A stretch of 64,000 bases of DNA from Pseudomonadota bacterium (GCA_023423065.1 JAFAGC010000080.1:23903-87902), one strand, 5' to 3'; shown: positions 16,319 to 25,783, counted from the stretch's first letter. Notes: generated by a model not told the origin, from the letters alone. Numbers and translations: made by a program.

Positions 16319-18337
16319 TCAAGAAGACAAAAGTTGCTCGACCTGCGCCTTGAGCTCGGCGCTCGTCAATCCGAAATGCTTGAACAGGTCGGGGCCCTTG
16401 CCCGACGCGCCAAACGTGTCGATACCCATGACGCGACCGGCACTGCCGACATAGCGCCACCAGGACTGCGTCGCGCCCGCTTCGACGGCGAGGCGCCGCG
16501 TGACCGAAGCCGGCAACACGCTTTCGCGATACGGCGCGGGCTGCGCGTCGAAGGCCTCGCAGCACGGCATGGAAACCAGTCGCACGCGTTTGCCCGCGGC
16601 CTGCAGTTCCTTCACCGCTTCGGCGGCGAAGCCGACTTCGGAGCCCGTCGCAATGACGATGGCTTCCGGCGGACCGTTGCTGTCGATCAGCACGTAACCG
16701 CCCTTGCGCAGCGCGACCAGTTGCTCGGGCGTGCGCGTGTGTTGGGGCAGGCCCTGGCGCGTGAAGATCAGCGCGGTCGGGCCATTCTTGCGCTCGAGCG
16801 CCGCGACCCAGGAGGCCGCCGACTCGACCGCGTCGCAGGGACGCCAGATGTGCAGGTTCGGCATCGCGCGCAGGCTGGCGAGATGTTCGATGGGCTGGTG
16901 CGTCGGTCCGTCTTCGCCGAGGCCGATCGAGTCGTGCGTGTAGACCAGCGAGACCGGCAGGTGCTGCAGGGCCGCGAGCCGGACCGCGTTGCGCGCGTAG
17001 TCCGAGAACACGAGGAACGTGCCGCCGTACGGACGGAAGCCGCCGTGTTCGGTGAGGCCGTTCATGATCGCGGTCATGCCGAATTCGCGCACGCCGTAAT
17101 AGACGTAGTTGCCCTTGAAGTTGTCGACCGTGAGGTCGACCGAGTCCTTGCGCTTCGTGTTCACGGAACCCGTGAGGTCCGCAGAGCCGCCGAGCATCTC
17201 GGGTAGTTTGGGGCCGAGCACGTTGAGCGCGACCTGCGAGGACGCGCGCGTCGCCTGCGCGCCGGTCACGGCCGCGCCGGCCGCGAAGGCCGCCTGCACG
17301 ATCTCGTTCCAGTCGGCGGGCAGGTCGCCCTTCATGCGGCGCTCGAACTCCGCGCCTTCGGCGGGGAATTCGCGCTTGTAGCGCTTGTAGATGCGGTTCC
17401 ACTTCTTCTCGGCCGCGGCGCCCGCTTCCTTGTGATCCCACGCGGCGCGGATGTCGTCGGGCACGACGAAGGGCGGATGCTCCCAACCCAGCGTCTTGCG
17501 CGCGTTCGCGACTTCCTCGGGACCGAGCGCCTCGCCGTGGGCCGACTTCGTGCCCTGCTTGTTGGGCGCGCCCCAGCCGATGATGGTCTTCGTGCAGATC
17601 AGCGTCGGCTGATCCTTGCGGGCCCGCGCCTTCTTGATGGCCGCGGCGACCGCGTCGCTGTCGTGACCATCGACGTTCCTGATGACGTGCCAGCCGTACG
17701 ACTCGAAACGCTTCGGCGTGTCGTCGGTGAACCAGCCCGCGACCTTGCCGTCGATCGAGATGCCGTTGTCGTCCCAGAAGCAGATGAGCTTGCCGAGCTT
17801 GAGGTGCCCGGCGAGCGAGGCGGCCTCGTGCGAGACGCCTTCCATGAGACAGCCGTCGCCGAGGAAGCAATACGTGTGGTGATCGACCAGCGCCAGCCCC
17901 TCGCGGTTGTACTGCGCGGCTAACAACTTCTCGGCGAGCGCAAGGCCCACCGCGTTCGCGAAACCCTGGCCGAGCGGACCGGTGGTGGTCTCGATGCCCA
18001 TGTCGAGATCGCGCTCGGGATGACCCGCGGTGCGCGCGCCGAGCTGGCGGAAGTTCCTGAGCTCATCGATGCCGACCGGGTAGCCGGACAGATGCAGCAG
18101 GGAATACAGCAGCATCGAGCCGTGGCCGTTCGAGAGCACGAAACGGTCCCGGTTCCACCATCTCGGGTTTCCGGGGTTGTGTTTGAGCACGTCGCGCCAG
18201 AGCACTTCGGCAATATCGGCCATGCCCATCGGCGCCCCGGGATGTCCCGAGTTCGCGGCCTGGACGGCGTCCATCGAAAGCGCACGGATGGCATTGGCCA
18301 GCGTTCGCCGGCTCAGTGAGGGGTTTGTGGTATCCAT
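16319..18337 (-). CDS. tkt: transketolase
   Basis: The thiamine-diphosphate enzyme moves two-carbon units between sugar phosphates in the pentose phosphate and Calvin pathways. It has the N-terminal LSMDAVQAANSGHPGAPMGMA block, the ThDP/Mg2+ motif (GDGCLMEGVSHEAASLAGH, continuing to WDDNGISIDG), and the C-terminal pyrimidine and transketolase-C domains. It is 672 residues from ATG 18337 (MDTTNPSLS); the open frame upstream of it is not supported. First gene of tkt-gap-pgk. Confidence 0.96.
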   Translation of the reverse strand: MDTTNPSLSRRTLANAIRALSMDAVQAANSGHPGAPMGMADIAEVLWRDVLKHNPGNPRWWNRDRFVLSNGHGSMLLYSLLHLSGYPVGIDELRNFRQLGARTAGHPERDLDMGIETTTGPLGQGFANAVGLALAEKLLAAQYNREGLALVDHHTYCFLGDGCLMEGVSHEAASLAGHLKLGKLICFWDDNGISIDGKVAGWFTDDTPKRFESYGWHVIRNVDGHDSDAVAAAIKKARARKDQPTLICTKTIIGWGAPNKQGTKSAHGEALGPEEVANARKTLGWEHPPFVVPDDIRAAWDHKEAGAAAEKKWNRIYKRYKREFPAEGAEFERRMKGDLPADWNEIVQAAFAAGAAVTGAQATRASSQVALNVLGPKLPEMLGGSADLTGSVNTKRKDSVDLTVDNFKGNYVYYGVREFGMTAIMNGLTEHGGFRPYGGTFLVFSDYARNAVRLAALQHLPVSLVYTHDSIGLGEDGPTHQPIEHLASLRAMPNLHIWRPCDAVESAASWVAALERKNGPTALIFTRQGLPQHTRTPEQLVALRKGGYVLIDSNGPPEAIVIATGSEVGFAAEAVKELQAAGKRVRLVSMPCCEAFDAQPAPYRESVLPASVTRRLAVEAGATQSWWRYVGSAGRVMGIDTFGASGKGPDLFKHFGLTSAELKAQVEQLLSS

Positions 18338-18509
18338 AAAAGGGCGCGCATTGTCCGCTACGTGGGGGGTGGGGGCAACCCGGAAACGGCGAAAATCGCC
18401 CCCGCGGGCCCGCCCTGTCCGGGGCGCACCATGCCGGCACAGGTGCCGGGCGTTCATTGTCTCGTGGACATCGTCCGCCGGCGCCGCCGCGGGCGTCCGC
18501 AGGGCTCCG

Positions 18510-19232
18510 TCAGGCGCGTTCGGAGAGCACGATCCACTTGTCCGACAGCAGCGGCGCGGACACCCGGATGATTTCGCGGATCGCGAGGCCCGCCTGCCGG
18601 AACTCCTCGTGGAGCTCGGCGGTCGACACACGGGACAGCGGCGTGCGACCGATGCCTAACTTCCCGAGGGTGTGTGAAGCGACGTAACGGAACGTGTACT
18701 TGTGCCGATAGTCGACGATGACCCAGCGGCGCGAGACGCGCGCGAACTCGCGCAACATGCGCACGCGCGTGACGGGATCCACGTGCATCATGAAGCGGAT
18801 GCTCACGACGCAGTCGAGCGAATCGTTGAGCAACGGAAGCGCTTCCGCGTTGGCCTGCACGTAGCCGCGGATCGGAGGTTGTTTGCCCTCTCCCGTCTGC
18901 GGCTGCGGAATCGTGGCCGCCTTCTGCAGCATCTCGAGGGAGATGTCGCTGCCGACGATTTCGTATCCTTCTCGCGCCATCGCGCCCGTGAAGCGGCCCG
19001 TGCCGCACGGCAGGTCCAGGATCGTGTGCACGCCCGTCGTCTTCGACAGCGCCTTGCGGATCGCGGCCCACTTGCGGGCATTGCGCTTCTGGCGCTCGGG
19101 CGAGCTGAAGCGGTGGAAGTCGTAGTCCTCCGCGACACTCGCGCTGCGATAGAAATCGCGCTTGTAGTCGTAGCCGTCTTTGCGCGGCCGGCTCGGATCG
19201 CTCTTGCCCGGTCTCTTCATGGCGGACGACAC
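18510..19232 (-). CDS. class I SAM-dependent methyltransferase
   Basis: The 240-residue protein has the SAM-binding motif I ILDLPCGTGRFTGAM (about residues 73-87) and the acidic motif II in YEIVGSDISLEML. The C-terminal part is long and helical. It starts with a basic N-terminal extension (KRPGKSDPSRPRKDGYDYKR). The substrate is not evident; the overall look fits ubiquinone/BioC-like small-molecule methyltransferases. Starts at GTG 19232 or ATG 19220 are both possible. It lies upstream of tkt in the same direction with a 172-base gap. Confidence 0.85.
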   Translation of the reverse strand: MSSAMKRPGKSDPSRPRKDGYDYKRDFYRSASVAEDYDFHRFSSPERQKRNARKWAAIRKALSKTTGVHTILDLPCGTGRFTGAMAREGYEIVGSDISLEMLQKAATIPQPQTGEGKQPPIRGYVQANAEALPLLNDSLDCVVSIRFMMHVDPVTRVRMLREFARVSRRWVIVDYRHKYTFRYVASHTLGKLGIGRTPLSRVSTAELHEEFRQAGLAIREIIRVSAPLLSDKWIVLSERA

Positions 19233-19418
19233 TTTAGCAATTTACCAATGTGTATCCCGATTTTTTGTAAGACGCCTTCCAGAGTCGCGTTATGACGACG
19301 CCGTTTCACGTTTTCTCCGAGGTAGTTTGCGACCTGGTTCACCACCATGCAGCGTGGGGTCGGATGCCGTGACGCGCATCACCCGCCGCATCGCCGCATG
19401 TTTGTAGAGTTCCGCCGA

Positions 19419-20186
19419 ATGAGTGCCATCCGAGTCATCCAGTTCACCGACCCCCACCTGTTTGGCGATGCATCGGCGACCCTGCGCGGCGTCAACACGC
19501 TCGAGACGCTCGAGCGCACGCTCGCGGACGCTTCCGGTCACCTGGCCGTGGCCGATGCCATCCTCGTCACGGGCGATCTCGTGCAGGATGACGCGACGGG
19601 GTACGCCAGTTTCCGCCGGTTGTTCGCGCGCTACGGCAAGCCCGTGTTGTGCATTCCCGGCAACCACGATTTCGTCCCGCAGATGCGCGAGGCGCTCGCC
19701 GATCGCCCGTTCGAACTGGATGGCCCGGTGGACATCGGCGCGTGGCGCATCGTGTTGCTCGACAGCGTGGTGCCCGCCCAGGCCGGCGGCCGGATTTCGA
19801 GCGAGATGCTGACGAAACTCGACGAGGATCTCGGCCGCGCGCGCCAGCGGCACGCGATGGTGTGCCTGCACCATCATCCGATCGCGATGCAGAGCCGCTG
19901 GCTCGACAACGTCGGCCTCGCCAACGCCAACGAGTTCTGGTCCGTCATCGAAAGTCACCCGCAGGTAAAAGCCGTAGTCTGGGGTCACGTGCACCAGGCA
20001 TTCGAGGGCGCGCGCCGCGGCGTGCGCCTGCTCGCGACGCCTTCGACCTGCGCGCAGTTCCAGCCGCGTTCCGATCAATTCGTCATCGACGCCCTGCCGC
20101 CCGCCTATCGACTGCTCACGATGCATTCGAACGGCGCGATCGACACTGGCGTGCATTTCCTGACTGCCGCAGAATCCGCGGCATGA
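19419..20186 (+). CDS. cpdA: 3',5'-cyclic-nucleotide phosphodiesterase-like metallophosphatase (CpdA family)
   Basis: The calcineurin-like fold is complete: FTDPHLFG (metal site 1), TGDLVQDD, PGNHDF, CLHHHP and GHVHQAFE. CpdA enzymes hydrolyse cAMP, so this may set cAMP levels; activity on cAMP is inferred from family. The usual DxH reads DPH. Start ATG 19419 gives 255 residues; ATG 19398 would add 7 codons. Its stop overlaps the start of the next gene (ATGA), so the two are translationally coupled. Confidence 0.88.
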   Translation: MSAIRVIQFTDPHLFGDASATLRGVNTLETLERTLADASGHLAVADAILVTGDLVQDDATGYASFRRLFARYGKPVLCIPGNHDFVPQMREALADRPFELDGPVDIGAWRIVLLDSVVPAQAGGRISSEMLTKLDEDLGRARQRHAMVCLHHHPIAMQSRWLDNVGLANANEFWSVIESHPQVKAVVWGHVHQAFEGARRGVRLLATPSTCAQFQPRSDQFVIDALPPAYRLLTMHSNGAIDTGVHFLTAAESAA

Positions 20187-21106
20187 AATCCTTCCAGGCG
20201 CCGCGGCGAGGCCTGACTCTCGGCCTCGCGGGCCTGCTGCTATTGCAGTGGGTTTGCGGCGTCGCGCAGGCGCGCGGTCAAGCGGCCGTGTGGTCCGTCA
20301 AGGGCGAACGCAACACCGTCTACCTCGCGGGCTCCGTGCACGCGTTGCCGAAGGATCACGCGCAGTTCTCTCCCCAGCTCGAACGAGCCTACGCGGCGGC
20401 GAAGGTCGTCTACATGGAAGTCGACCTCGACGACATGGACCCGCTCGAGGCGATGCAATTCGTGACGCTGCGCGGCACGTTGCCGCAGGACCAGTCGCTC
20501 GCCGACCTCGTTGGCGCGGAACGTTATGCGCGCGTCAACCAGACGGCGCTATCGCTCGACGTTCCCGAGATCGTGATCCAGCGCCTCGAGCCGTGGGCCG
20601 CCGCGATGGTGCTCACGCAGTTCGCGTTGCAGAAGTCGGGATTCGATCCGCAGCTCGGCATCGACATGCAGCTCGTGGATCGCGCGCGCGCCGACAGCAA
20701 GCCGATCGAGGGACTCGAGACCGTGATCGACCAGTTGAGCATCTTCGATGCGCGCAGCATGGAAGAGCAGACGCGGTTCCTGATCGAGTCGGTCGACGAC
20801 ATGCTGACGCTCGAACGCGACCTCGCGCGCCTGGTCGAGGCATGGCGCGCGGGCGACATGCGCGGACTCGAGCGCGAGTTCAAGAAGGAACGCGCGCAGG
20901 CGCCCGGCCTCTACGACGAGTTGCTGGGCGCGCGCAATCGCAAGTGGCTGCCGAAGATCGTCGATCTGCTCGACGACGACCAGGACTACCTCGTCGTGGT
21001 CGGCACATTGCACTTCGTCGGCCGTGACGGCCTCCTCGCGCTGCTCAAACGCGCGGGCTACAAGGCGAACCCGTTGCCCGCCGCGCCCGCCGGCGCCGCG
21101 CGCTGA
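20183..21106 (+). CDS. TraB/GumN family protein
   Basis: The 307-residue product has an N-terminal signal peptide (hydrophobic LGLAGLLLLQWVCGVAQA) and the TraB/GumN/TIKI signature: GSVHAL near the start of the mature part, a conserved Glu in VYMEVDL, and a second GTLHFVG near the C terminus. TIKI relatives are metalloproteases; for the bacterial GumN group no activity is settled. It overlaps the CpdA-like stop by 4 bases and is followed after 2 bases by the CPBP gene. Confidence 0.9.
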   Translation: MKSFQAPRRGLTLGLAGLLLLQWVCGVAQARGQAAVWSVKGERNTVYLAGSVHALPKDHAQFSPQLERAYAAAKVVYMEVDLDDMDPLEAMQFVTLRGTLPQDQSLADLVGAERYARVNQTALSLDVPEIVIQRLEPWAAAMVLTQFALQKSGFDPQLGIDMQLVDRARADSKPIEGLETVIDQLSIFDARSMEEQTRFLIESVDDMLTLERDLARLVEAWRAGDMRGLEREFKKERAQAPGLYDELLGARNRKWLPKIVDLLDDDQDYLVVVGTLHFVGRDGLLALLKRAGYKANPLPAAPAGAAR

Positions 21107-21108
21107 TA

Positions 21109-22029
21109 TTGCGGAAGACGCAGGGAGCCGTGCGCAGCTTCGCGATCTTCCTCGGCCTCATCGCGCTCGCGCTCGCGGGCATCGCGGTGCTCGCCTATCC
21201 CGCCTGGGAGCTCACCCAGTCGCTCGGTTTCGATTTCAAGTTCCACCGCGTCGCGAGCCGCATCGCGATGCTGACGTTCTTCGTGGGATTCCTGTTCGTC
21301 GCGCGGCGGCTGCACGTGTCGGATCGCGTGAGCCTCGGCTACGGACTGCCCGCGCGCGATTTCCTGCGCGAGCTCGTGAAGGCGTTCGTGCTCGGCGCCG
21401 TGCTGATGCTGCCGGTGCTGCTGACCATGGTGGCGCTCGACATGCGCGCGCTGAAGCCGGCCATCGACCTCGACGCGGGTGGATGGACTTCGCTGATCCT
21501 CATGGCGATCGGCACGGGACTCGTGGTCGCGCTGCTCGAGGAGACCGCGATGCGCGGCATCATGCACACGGCGATCGCGCGCGAATCGGGCGCGGTGCGC
21601 GCCATCGTGCTCGTGTCGCTGGTGTACGCGGCATCGCACTTCTTCGCGAAGACGCGCATTCCGCCCGAGCAGGTCGACGCCGGTTCCGGTCTCGTCATGT
21701 TGTCGGGATTGCTGCGCAGCTTCGGGGATCCGCTCGCCATTCTCGATGCGTTCCTGTGCCTGACCGCGGTGGGCGTCATCCTCGGCGTCGTGCGGCATCT
21801 CACCGGGAACATCGCCGCCTGCATGGGCCTGCATGCGAGCTGGGTCGCGATCATCGCCGTCGTGCGCGAAACCTCGGTGCGCAACGAGTCCGGACCCGCC
21901 GCTTTCCTCATGAGCGACTACGACGGCTTCATCGGCTGGATGGTGCTCGGGTGGACGATGGTCATCGGCTACGCGCTCTATTGGTGGTATGGCCGCAAGG
22001 GAATAAAGGGGACATTCCCCGTTTCCTAG
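21109..22029 (+). CDS. CPBP-family intramembrane metalloprotease
   Basis: A multi-pass membrane protein with the CPBP (Abi) protease motifs: EETAMRG (EExxxR) at about residue 144, FxxxH-like YAASHFF about 40 residues later, and a third motif with Asn/His in MGLHASW. Roles range from prenyl-protein processing to bacteriocin immunity; the substrate here is unknown. The frame opens with TTG at 21109; GTG 21130 is an alternative. The last codons (GIKGTFPVS) and the stop lie inside a dispersed GGGGAC repeat, so the C-terminal tail was supplied by that element. Confidence 0.85.
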   Translation: MRKTQGAVRSFAIFLGLIALALAGIAVLAYPAWELTQSLGFDFKFHRVASRIAMLTFFVGFLFVARRLHVSDRVSLGYGLPARDFLRELVKAFVLGAVLMLPVLLTMVALDMRALKPAIDLDAGGWTSLILMAIGTGLVVALLEETAMRGIMHTAIARESGAVRAIVLVSLVYAASHFFAKTRIPPEQVDAGSGLVMLSGLLRSFGDPLAILDAFLCLTAVGVILGVVRHLTGNIAACMGLHASWVAIIAVVRETSVRNESGPAAFLMSDYDGFIGWMVLGWTMVIGYALYWWYGRKGIKGTFPVS

Positions 22030-22108
22030 CAAAAGGGGACAGACCGGCGTTCTCGCAAGACACGGAGAACCCATCGAGCCCGGATATCGAAGTCCGTCCC
22101 CGTTATTT
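22006..22108. repeat. dispersed GGGGAC repeat, copy 2
   Basis: The left unit (22006-22045) reads AAGGGGACATTCCCCGTTTC and continues CTAGCAAAAGGGGACAGACC. The right arm GTCCGTCCCCGTTA (22092-22105) pairs with the inner AAGGGGACAGAC. The copy spans the junction of two convergent genes: the TAG of the CPBP gene (22027-22029) and the TAA of the LON-domain gene (22103-22105) are both inside it. It may act as a two-way transcription stop. Confidence 0.85.
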
Positions 22109-22687
22109 TTCCGGCACCAACTCGAGCAGAGTCGCCAGGCGCCTGAGTGGATCGTCGAGCTCGAGCAGACCCTGCTTGTCGCCGAGCGAGAGGGGTAGCA
22201 GCTCGGTCAGTCGCGCGCCCACCCAGGCGGCGTCGTCGAGTTTGCGTTCGACGTGCGTGTACTGCGCTTCGAGATCCTCGAGCGCGCTCCGCACGGTTTC
22301 GCGCAGGATCGCGCAGTTCGCGGGCAGCGGCAGCGCGGCTTCCTCGGGAAGCCACTCGATCTCGGCCATGTTCAGCCCATCGTGCTCCCGCCATACGCGC
22401 CGCACGCGGAACTTGCGGTCGCCGATGCACGAGATGCCGAGCAGACCGTCCTTGAGCTTGAAGAAATCCACGATGCGGGCGCTGCAGCCCACCGTCGCGG
22501 TCGTCGCGACTTCGCCGGCCTCGTCGCCTTCGTCGATGAGCACCACGCCGAACGGCCGCTCCTCGCGCATGCAGCGGCGGACCATGTCCGTGTAACGAGT
22601 TTCGAAGATGCGCAGCGGCAGCGGACCGCCGGGGAAGAGCACGGTATGGAGCGGAAACAGGGGAATGACGCTGTTTTCCGCGGCCAT
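22103..22687 (-). CDS. LON peptidase substrate-binding-domain protein
   Basis: The 194-residue product consists of an isolated LON N-terminal domain: IPLFPLHTVLFPGGPLPLRIFE at the start, then the FGVVLI strand, without the AAA+ or protease parts. Such stand-alone LAN domains are common in proteobacteria and are thought to bind unfolded or degradable proteins, but no activity is proven. GGAG lies 9 bases before ATG 22687. It starts 2 bases from the stop of mpl, so the pair is one unit. Its stop codon lies in a dispersed repeat. Confidence 0.88.
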   Translation of the reverse strand: MAAENSVIPLFPLHTVLFPGGPLPLRIFETRYTDMVRRCMREERPFGVVLIDEGDEAGEVATTATVGCSARIVDFFKLKDGLLGISCIGDRKFRVRRVWREHDGLNMAEIEWLPEEAALPLPANCAILRETVRSALEDLEAQYTHVERKLDDAAWVGARLTELLPLSLGDKQGLLELDDPLRRLATLLELVPEK

Positions 22688-22689
22688 CG

Positions 22690-24093
22690 TCAGGATCTCC
22701 CCGTGAGCCTCTCGAGTAGTTTGCCGTGCAGCCCGCCGAACCCGCCGTTGCTCATGATGAGCACCTGGTCGCCGGATTTCGTCGCGCGCAGCAGGCCCGC
22801 GAGCAGGTCGTCCATCGTGCGCGCGAGATTGCCCTTGCTGCCGAGCGAGGCGACGACCGCGTCGGCGTCCCAGCCGAGATCCGGCGGCGCGTACATCCAG
22901 ACCTCGTCGGCTGCGGCCAGCGACGGGGCGAGGGTATCGCGATGCACACCCATCTTCATGGTGGCCGAACGCGGCTCGAGCACGGCGACGATGCGCTTCC
23001 CGCCGACCTTGCGGCGCAGCCCGTCGAGCGTCAGCGCGATCGCGGTCGGGTGATGCGCGAAGTCGTCGTACACCGAGACTCCCTGCACCTCCCCGCGCAG
23101 CTCGAGCCTGCGCTTCACGCCGCGGAATTCGGCGAGTGCCGCGATCGATTTCTCCGGCGGAATGCCGACGTGATGCGCGGCGGCGATCGCCGCCAGCGCG
23201 TTCTCCGCGTTGTGGGCACCGAGCAGCGACCATCGCAGCCGGCCGAGTTGCCCCGGCCCGCGCAACACTTCGAATTCGGAAAAATCCTGCGGCGCATTTC
23301 CGGCGGGCATCCGCAGCGTCCAGTTGGGCGGCGGCGGCGCGTCCGCGCCCTCGCGGCCCGGATCCTTCGAAAACGTCTCGCGCGGCGTCCATGCGCCCAT
23401 CGCGAGCACCGTCGCGAGGTTCGGGTCGCGGTGATTCCAGAGAATGCGGCCGGACGGCGGAATCGTGCGCACCAGGTGGTGAAACTGTTTCTGGATCGCG
23501 CCGAGGTTCTCGTAGATGTCGGCGTGATCGAATTCGAGGTTGTTCAGGATCGCGGTGCGCGGACGGTAGTGCACGAACTTCGCGCGCTTGTCGAAGAACG
23601 CGGTGTCGTATTCGTCCGCCTCTATGACGAAAAACTTCCGGCCGCCGAGCCGCGCGCTCACGGAAAAGTTTCCGGGTACGCCGCCGATCAGGAATCCGGG
23701 CTCGAGCCCGGCGTGTTCGAGAATCCACGCGAGCATGCTCGACGTCGTGGTCTTGCCGTGTGTGCCCGCGACCGCGAGTACGTGCTGGTCGCGCAGCACC
23801 TCGCGCGCCAGCCACTCCGGTCCCGAGGTATAGGGAATGCCGCTGTCGAGCAACGCCTCGATCACCGGCACGCCGCGCGTCATGACGTTGCCGACGACGA
23901 CCACGTCCGGCCGCGGCGTGAGCTGCGCCGCCTCGAAGCCGCTCGTGAGTTCGATGCCGAGCGCCTCGAGCTGCGTGCTCATGGGTGGATAGACGTTCTT
24001 GTCGGAGCCCGTGACGCGATGCCCCGCCGACTTGGCGATCGCGGCGATGCCACCCATGAACGTGCCGCAGATGCCGAGAATGTGAACGTGCAT
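22690..24093 (-). CDS. mpl: UDP-N-acetylmuramate:L-alanyl-gamma-D-glutamyl-meso-diaminopimelate ligase
   Basis: Mpl reattaches the recycled tripeptide L-Ala-D-Glu-mDAP to UDP-MurNAc in peptidoglycan recycling. The 467-residue protein has the Mur-ligase layout: an N-terminal Rossmann part (HILGICGTFMGG), the ATP loop AGTHGKTTTSSM, a middle block with NLEFDHADIY, and a C-terminal domain with DDFAHHPTAI. The GICGTFM start distinguishes Mpl from MurC. It sits 7 bases downstream of a membrane-protein gene and 2 bases upstream of the LON-domain gene. Confidence 0.94.
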   Translation of the reverse strand: MHVHILGICGTFMGGIAAIAKSAGHRVTGSDKNVYPPMSTQLEALGIELTSGFEAAQLTPRPDVVVVGNVMTRGVPVIEALLDSGIPYTSGPEWLAREVLRDQHVLAVAGTHGKTTTSSMLAWILEHAGLEPGFLIGGVPGNFSVSARLGGRKFFVIEADEYDTAFFDKRAKFVHYRPRTAILNNLEFDHADIYENLGAIQKQFHHLVRTIPPSGRILWNHRDPNLATVLAMGAWTPRETFSKDPGREGADAPPPPNWTLRMPAGNAPQDFSEFEVLRGPGQLGRLRWSLLGAHNAENALAAIAAAHHVGIPPEKSIAALAEFRGVKRRLELRGEVQGVSVYDDFAHHPTAIALTLDGLRRKVGGKRIVAVLEPRSATMKMGVHRDTLAPSLAAADEVWMYAPPDLGWDADAVVASLGSKGNLARTMDDLLAGLLRATKSGDQVLIMSNGGFGGLHGKLLERLTGRS

Positions 24094-24100
24094 GCAGGTC

Positions 24101-24652
24101 CTAGGCCGGCTTCGCAGCGACGCCGAACAACAACGTAAGGATCACGTAACCCCCGAACTGGAATCCGAGGAAGAAGATGGTCGAGATCAGGTAATTCCAG
24201 TCGAACGCGGCGCGGATGATGCGAACCATCACGACGACCAGCCAGCCGACGAGCAGCATGAACAGTAGGTAGAGCGCATACGGCGCCGCGCTTCCCGATT
24301 CCGGTTTCGCGATGTACGACTCCAGGGTGACGACGATCGGCGCCAGCGCCGGCAGGAACAGCGCACTCATGCTGAACCATGCGGTCATCGTCTGCGTGAA
24401 TCGCTCGCGCTTTCCGGCGATTCGCAGCCCGATGTCGAAACACCAGAGCGTCAGCGCCGTCCCGGCGAGGATCGGCAGCGGCCACGAGGCGGGTGGGTCC
24501 GACAGAGTCAACGTCATGATCGCGGAGACGACCGCGTGGACCGCGATCACGACCAGCAACAGCGCCGTCGAGGCCGGCAGGCTGTCGGGCCCGCGCCGCA
24601 ACAGCGCGATGTCGCCGATGACGCTGAACAATGCGCGCAGATTCCCAAGCAT
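24101..24652 (-). CDS. multi-pass membrane protein of unknown function
   Basis: The 183-residue product has about five hydrophobic segments (for example STALLLVVIAVHAVVSAIM, YALYLLFMLLVGWLVVVMV and FFLGFQFGGYVILTLLFG), so it is an inner-membrane protein, perhaps of the Yip1-like type. I cannot name the family with confidence. The start at ATG 24652 is divergent from RNase D with 45 bases between starts. The larger upstream extension of the frame is antisense to the RNase D gene and not coding. Confidence 0.75.
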   Translation of the reverse strand: MLGNLRALFSVIGDIALLRRGPDSLPASTALLLVVIAVHAVVSAIMTLTLSDPPASWPLPILAGTALTLWCFDIGLRIAGKRERFTQTMTAWFSMSALFLPALAPIVVTLESYIAKPESGSAAPYALYLLFMLLVGWLVVVMVRIIRAAFDWNYLISTIFFLGFQFGGYVILTLLFGVAAKPA

Positions 24653-24697
24653 AATGCGGCGAAGATTGTACACGTCACCCGGAGTCTCCAGACCTTG

Positions 24698-25771
24698 ATG
24701 ATCGACAAAGCCGCGGCGCTCGCCGCGTTTTCCGACAAGGCCCTGCGCGCGTCCACGCTTGCGCTCGACACGGAATTCATGCGCGAGAAAACCTACCGCG
24801 CGGAGTTGTGCCTGTTGCAGATCGCGGAGAATGGCGAGGCGGTGTGCATCGATCCCATCGTGCTGCCGGACCTGTCCGCGCTCGTGCCCGCGCTGAGCGC
24901 GCCCGGAATCGTGAAGATCATGCATGCGGCGCGGCAGGATCTCGAGGTGCTGCTGCCGGCGGTCGGGCTCGTACGCCCCGTCTTCGACACGCAGATCGCG
25001 GCCGCGCTCGCCGGTCATCCCGCGCAGATCGGCTACGCGGAGCTCGCGCGCCGCCTGCTCGGCGTGGAACTGCCGAAGGCCCACACTCGCACCGACTGGT
25101 CGCGTCGCCCGCTGTCGCCCGAGCAGCAGGAATACGCGCTCGACGACGTGCGGCATCTCGGCGCGTTGCGCGACAGCTTGTTGGAAGCGCTCGCGCCGCG
25201 GAACCGTATCGCCTGGCTGGAAGAGGAGCTCTCCGCCCTCGGCAACGAGGACGTGCTGCGTGTCGCCCCGGCCGACGCCTGGAAGAAGGTCAAGGGATTG
25301 CCGACGCTCGATGCGGCGCGGCACCAGCTCGTGCAGTCGCTCGCGGCCTGGCGCGAGCGGCGCGCCGACGAGCGCAATCGCCCGCGCGGCTGGATTCTCG
25401 ACGACGCGGCGCTGCGCGAGATCGTATTGCACCTGCCGCGTTCGCTCGAAGCGCTCGCCGCGTTGCCCGAGATGCCGGAATCCGTGGTCCGCAAGTGCGG
25501 CGAAGAGTTGCTGCAGATCGTACGCGACTGCGGCATTCCCGATCCGCCGCCGCCGCTGCCGAAGCGCGAGCGTCCCGACGCCGAGCAGGTCGCGCTCGTG
25601 AAGCGCCTGGCGGACATCGTGGCCGACGTCGCGAAGCAACTGGAAATCAGCGCGGAGGTGCTCGCGACGCGCCGGGAGCTGGAGAAGCTCGCGTCCGGAC
25701 GGCGCGATGTGTCGCTGCTGCGCGGCTGGCGCCAGCAGGTGGCGGGCGAAAGGTTGCTGGCGGCGCTCTAG
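24698..25771 (+). CDS. rnd: ribonuclease D
   Basis: RNase D trims 3' ends of tRNA precursors. The DEDD exonuclease residues are visible in LDTEF, HAARQDLEVL, and YALDDVRHLG, and a C-terminal HRDC domain (about residues 210-290) follows. At 357 residues it is close to the E. coli enzyme. The start is ATG 24698; GGAGTCTCC lies 13 bases upstream, slightly far, so the TTG at 24695 is an alternative. Confidence 0.93.
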   Translation: MIDKAAALAAFSDKALRASTLALDTEFMREKTYRAELCLLQIAENGEAVCIDPIVLPDLSALVPALSAPGIVKIMHAARQDLEVLLPAVGLVRPVFDTQIAAALAGHPAQIGYAELARRLLGVELPKAHTRTDWSRRPLSPEQQEYALDDVRHLGALRDSLLEALAPRNRIAWLEEELSALGNEDVLRVAPADAWKKVKGLPTLDAARHQLVQSLAAWRERRADERNRPRGWILDDAALREIVLHLPRSLEALAALPEMPESVVRKCGEELLQIVRDCGIPDPPPPLPKRERPDAEQVALVKRLADIVADVAKQLEISAEVLATRRELEKLASGRRDVSLLRGWRQQVAGERLLAAL

Positions 25772-25783
25772 CGTCGCGCGCGA

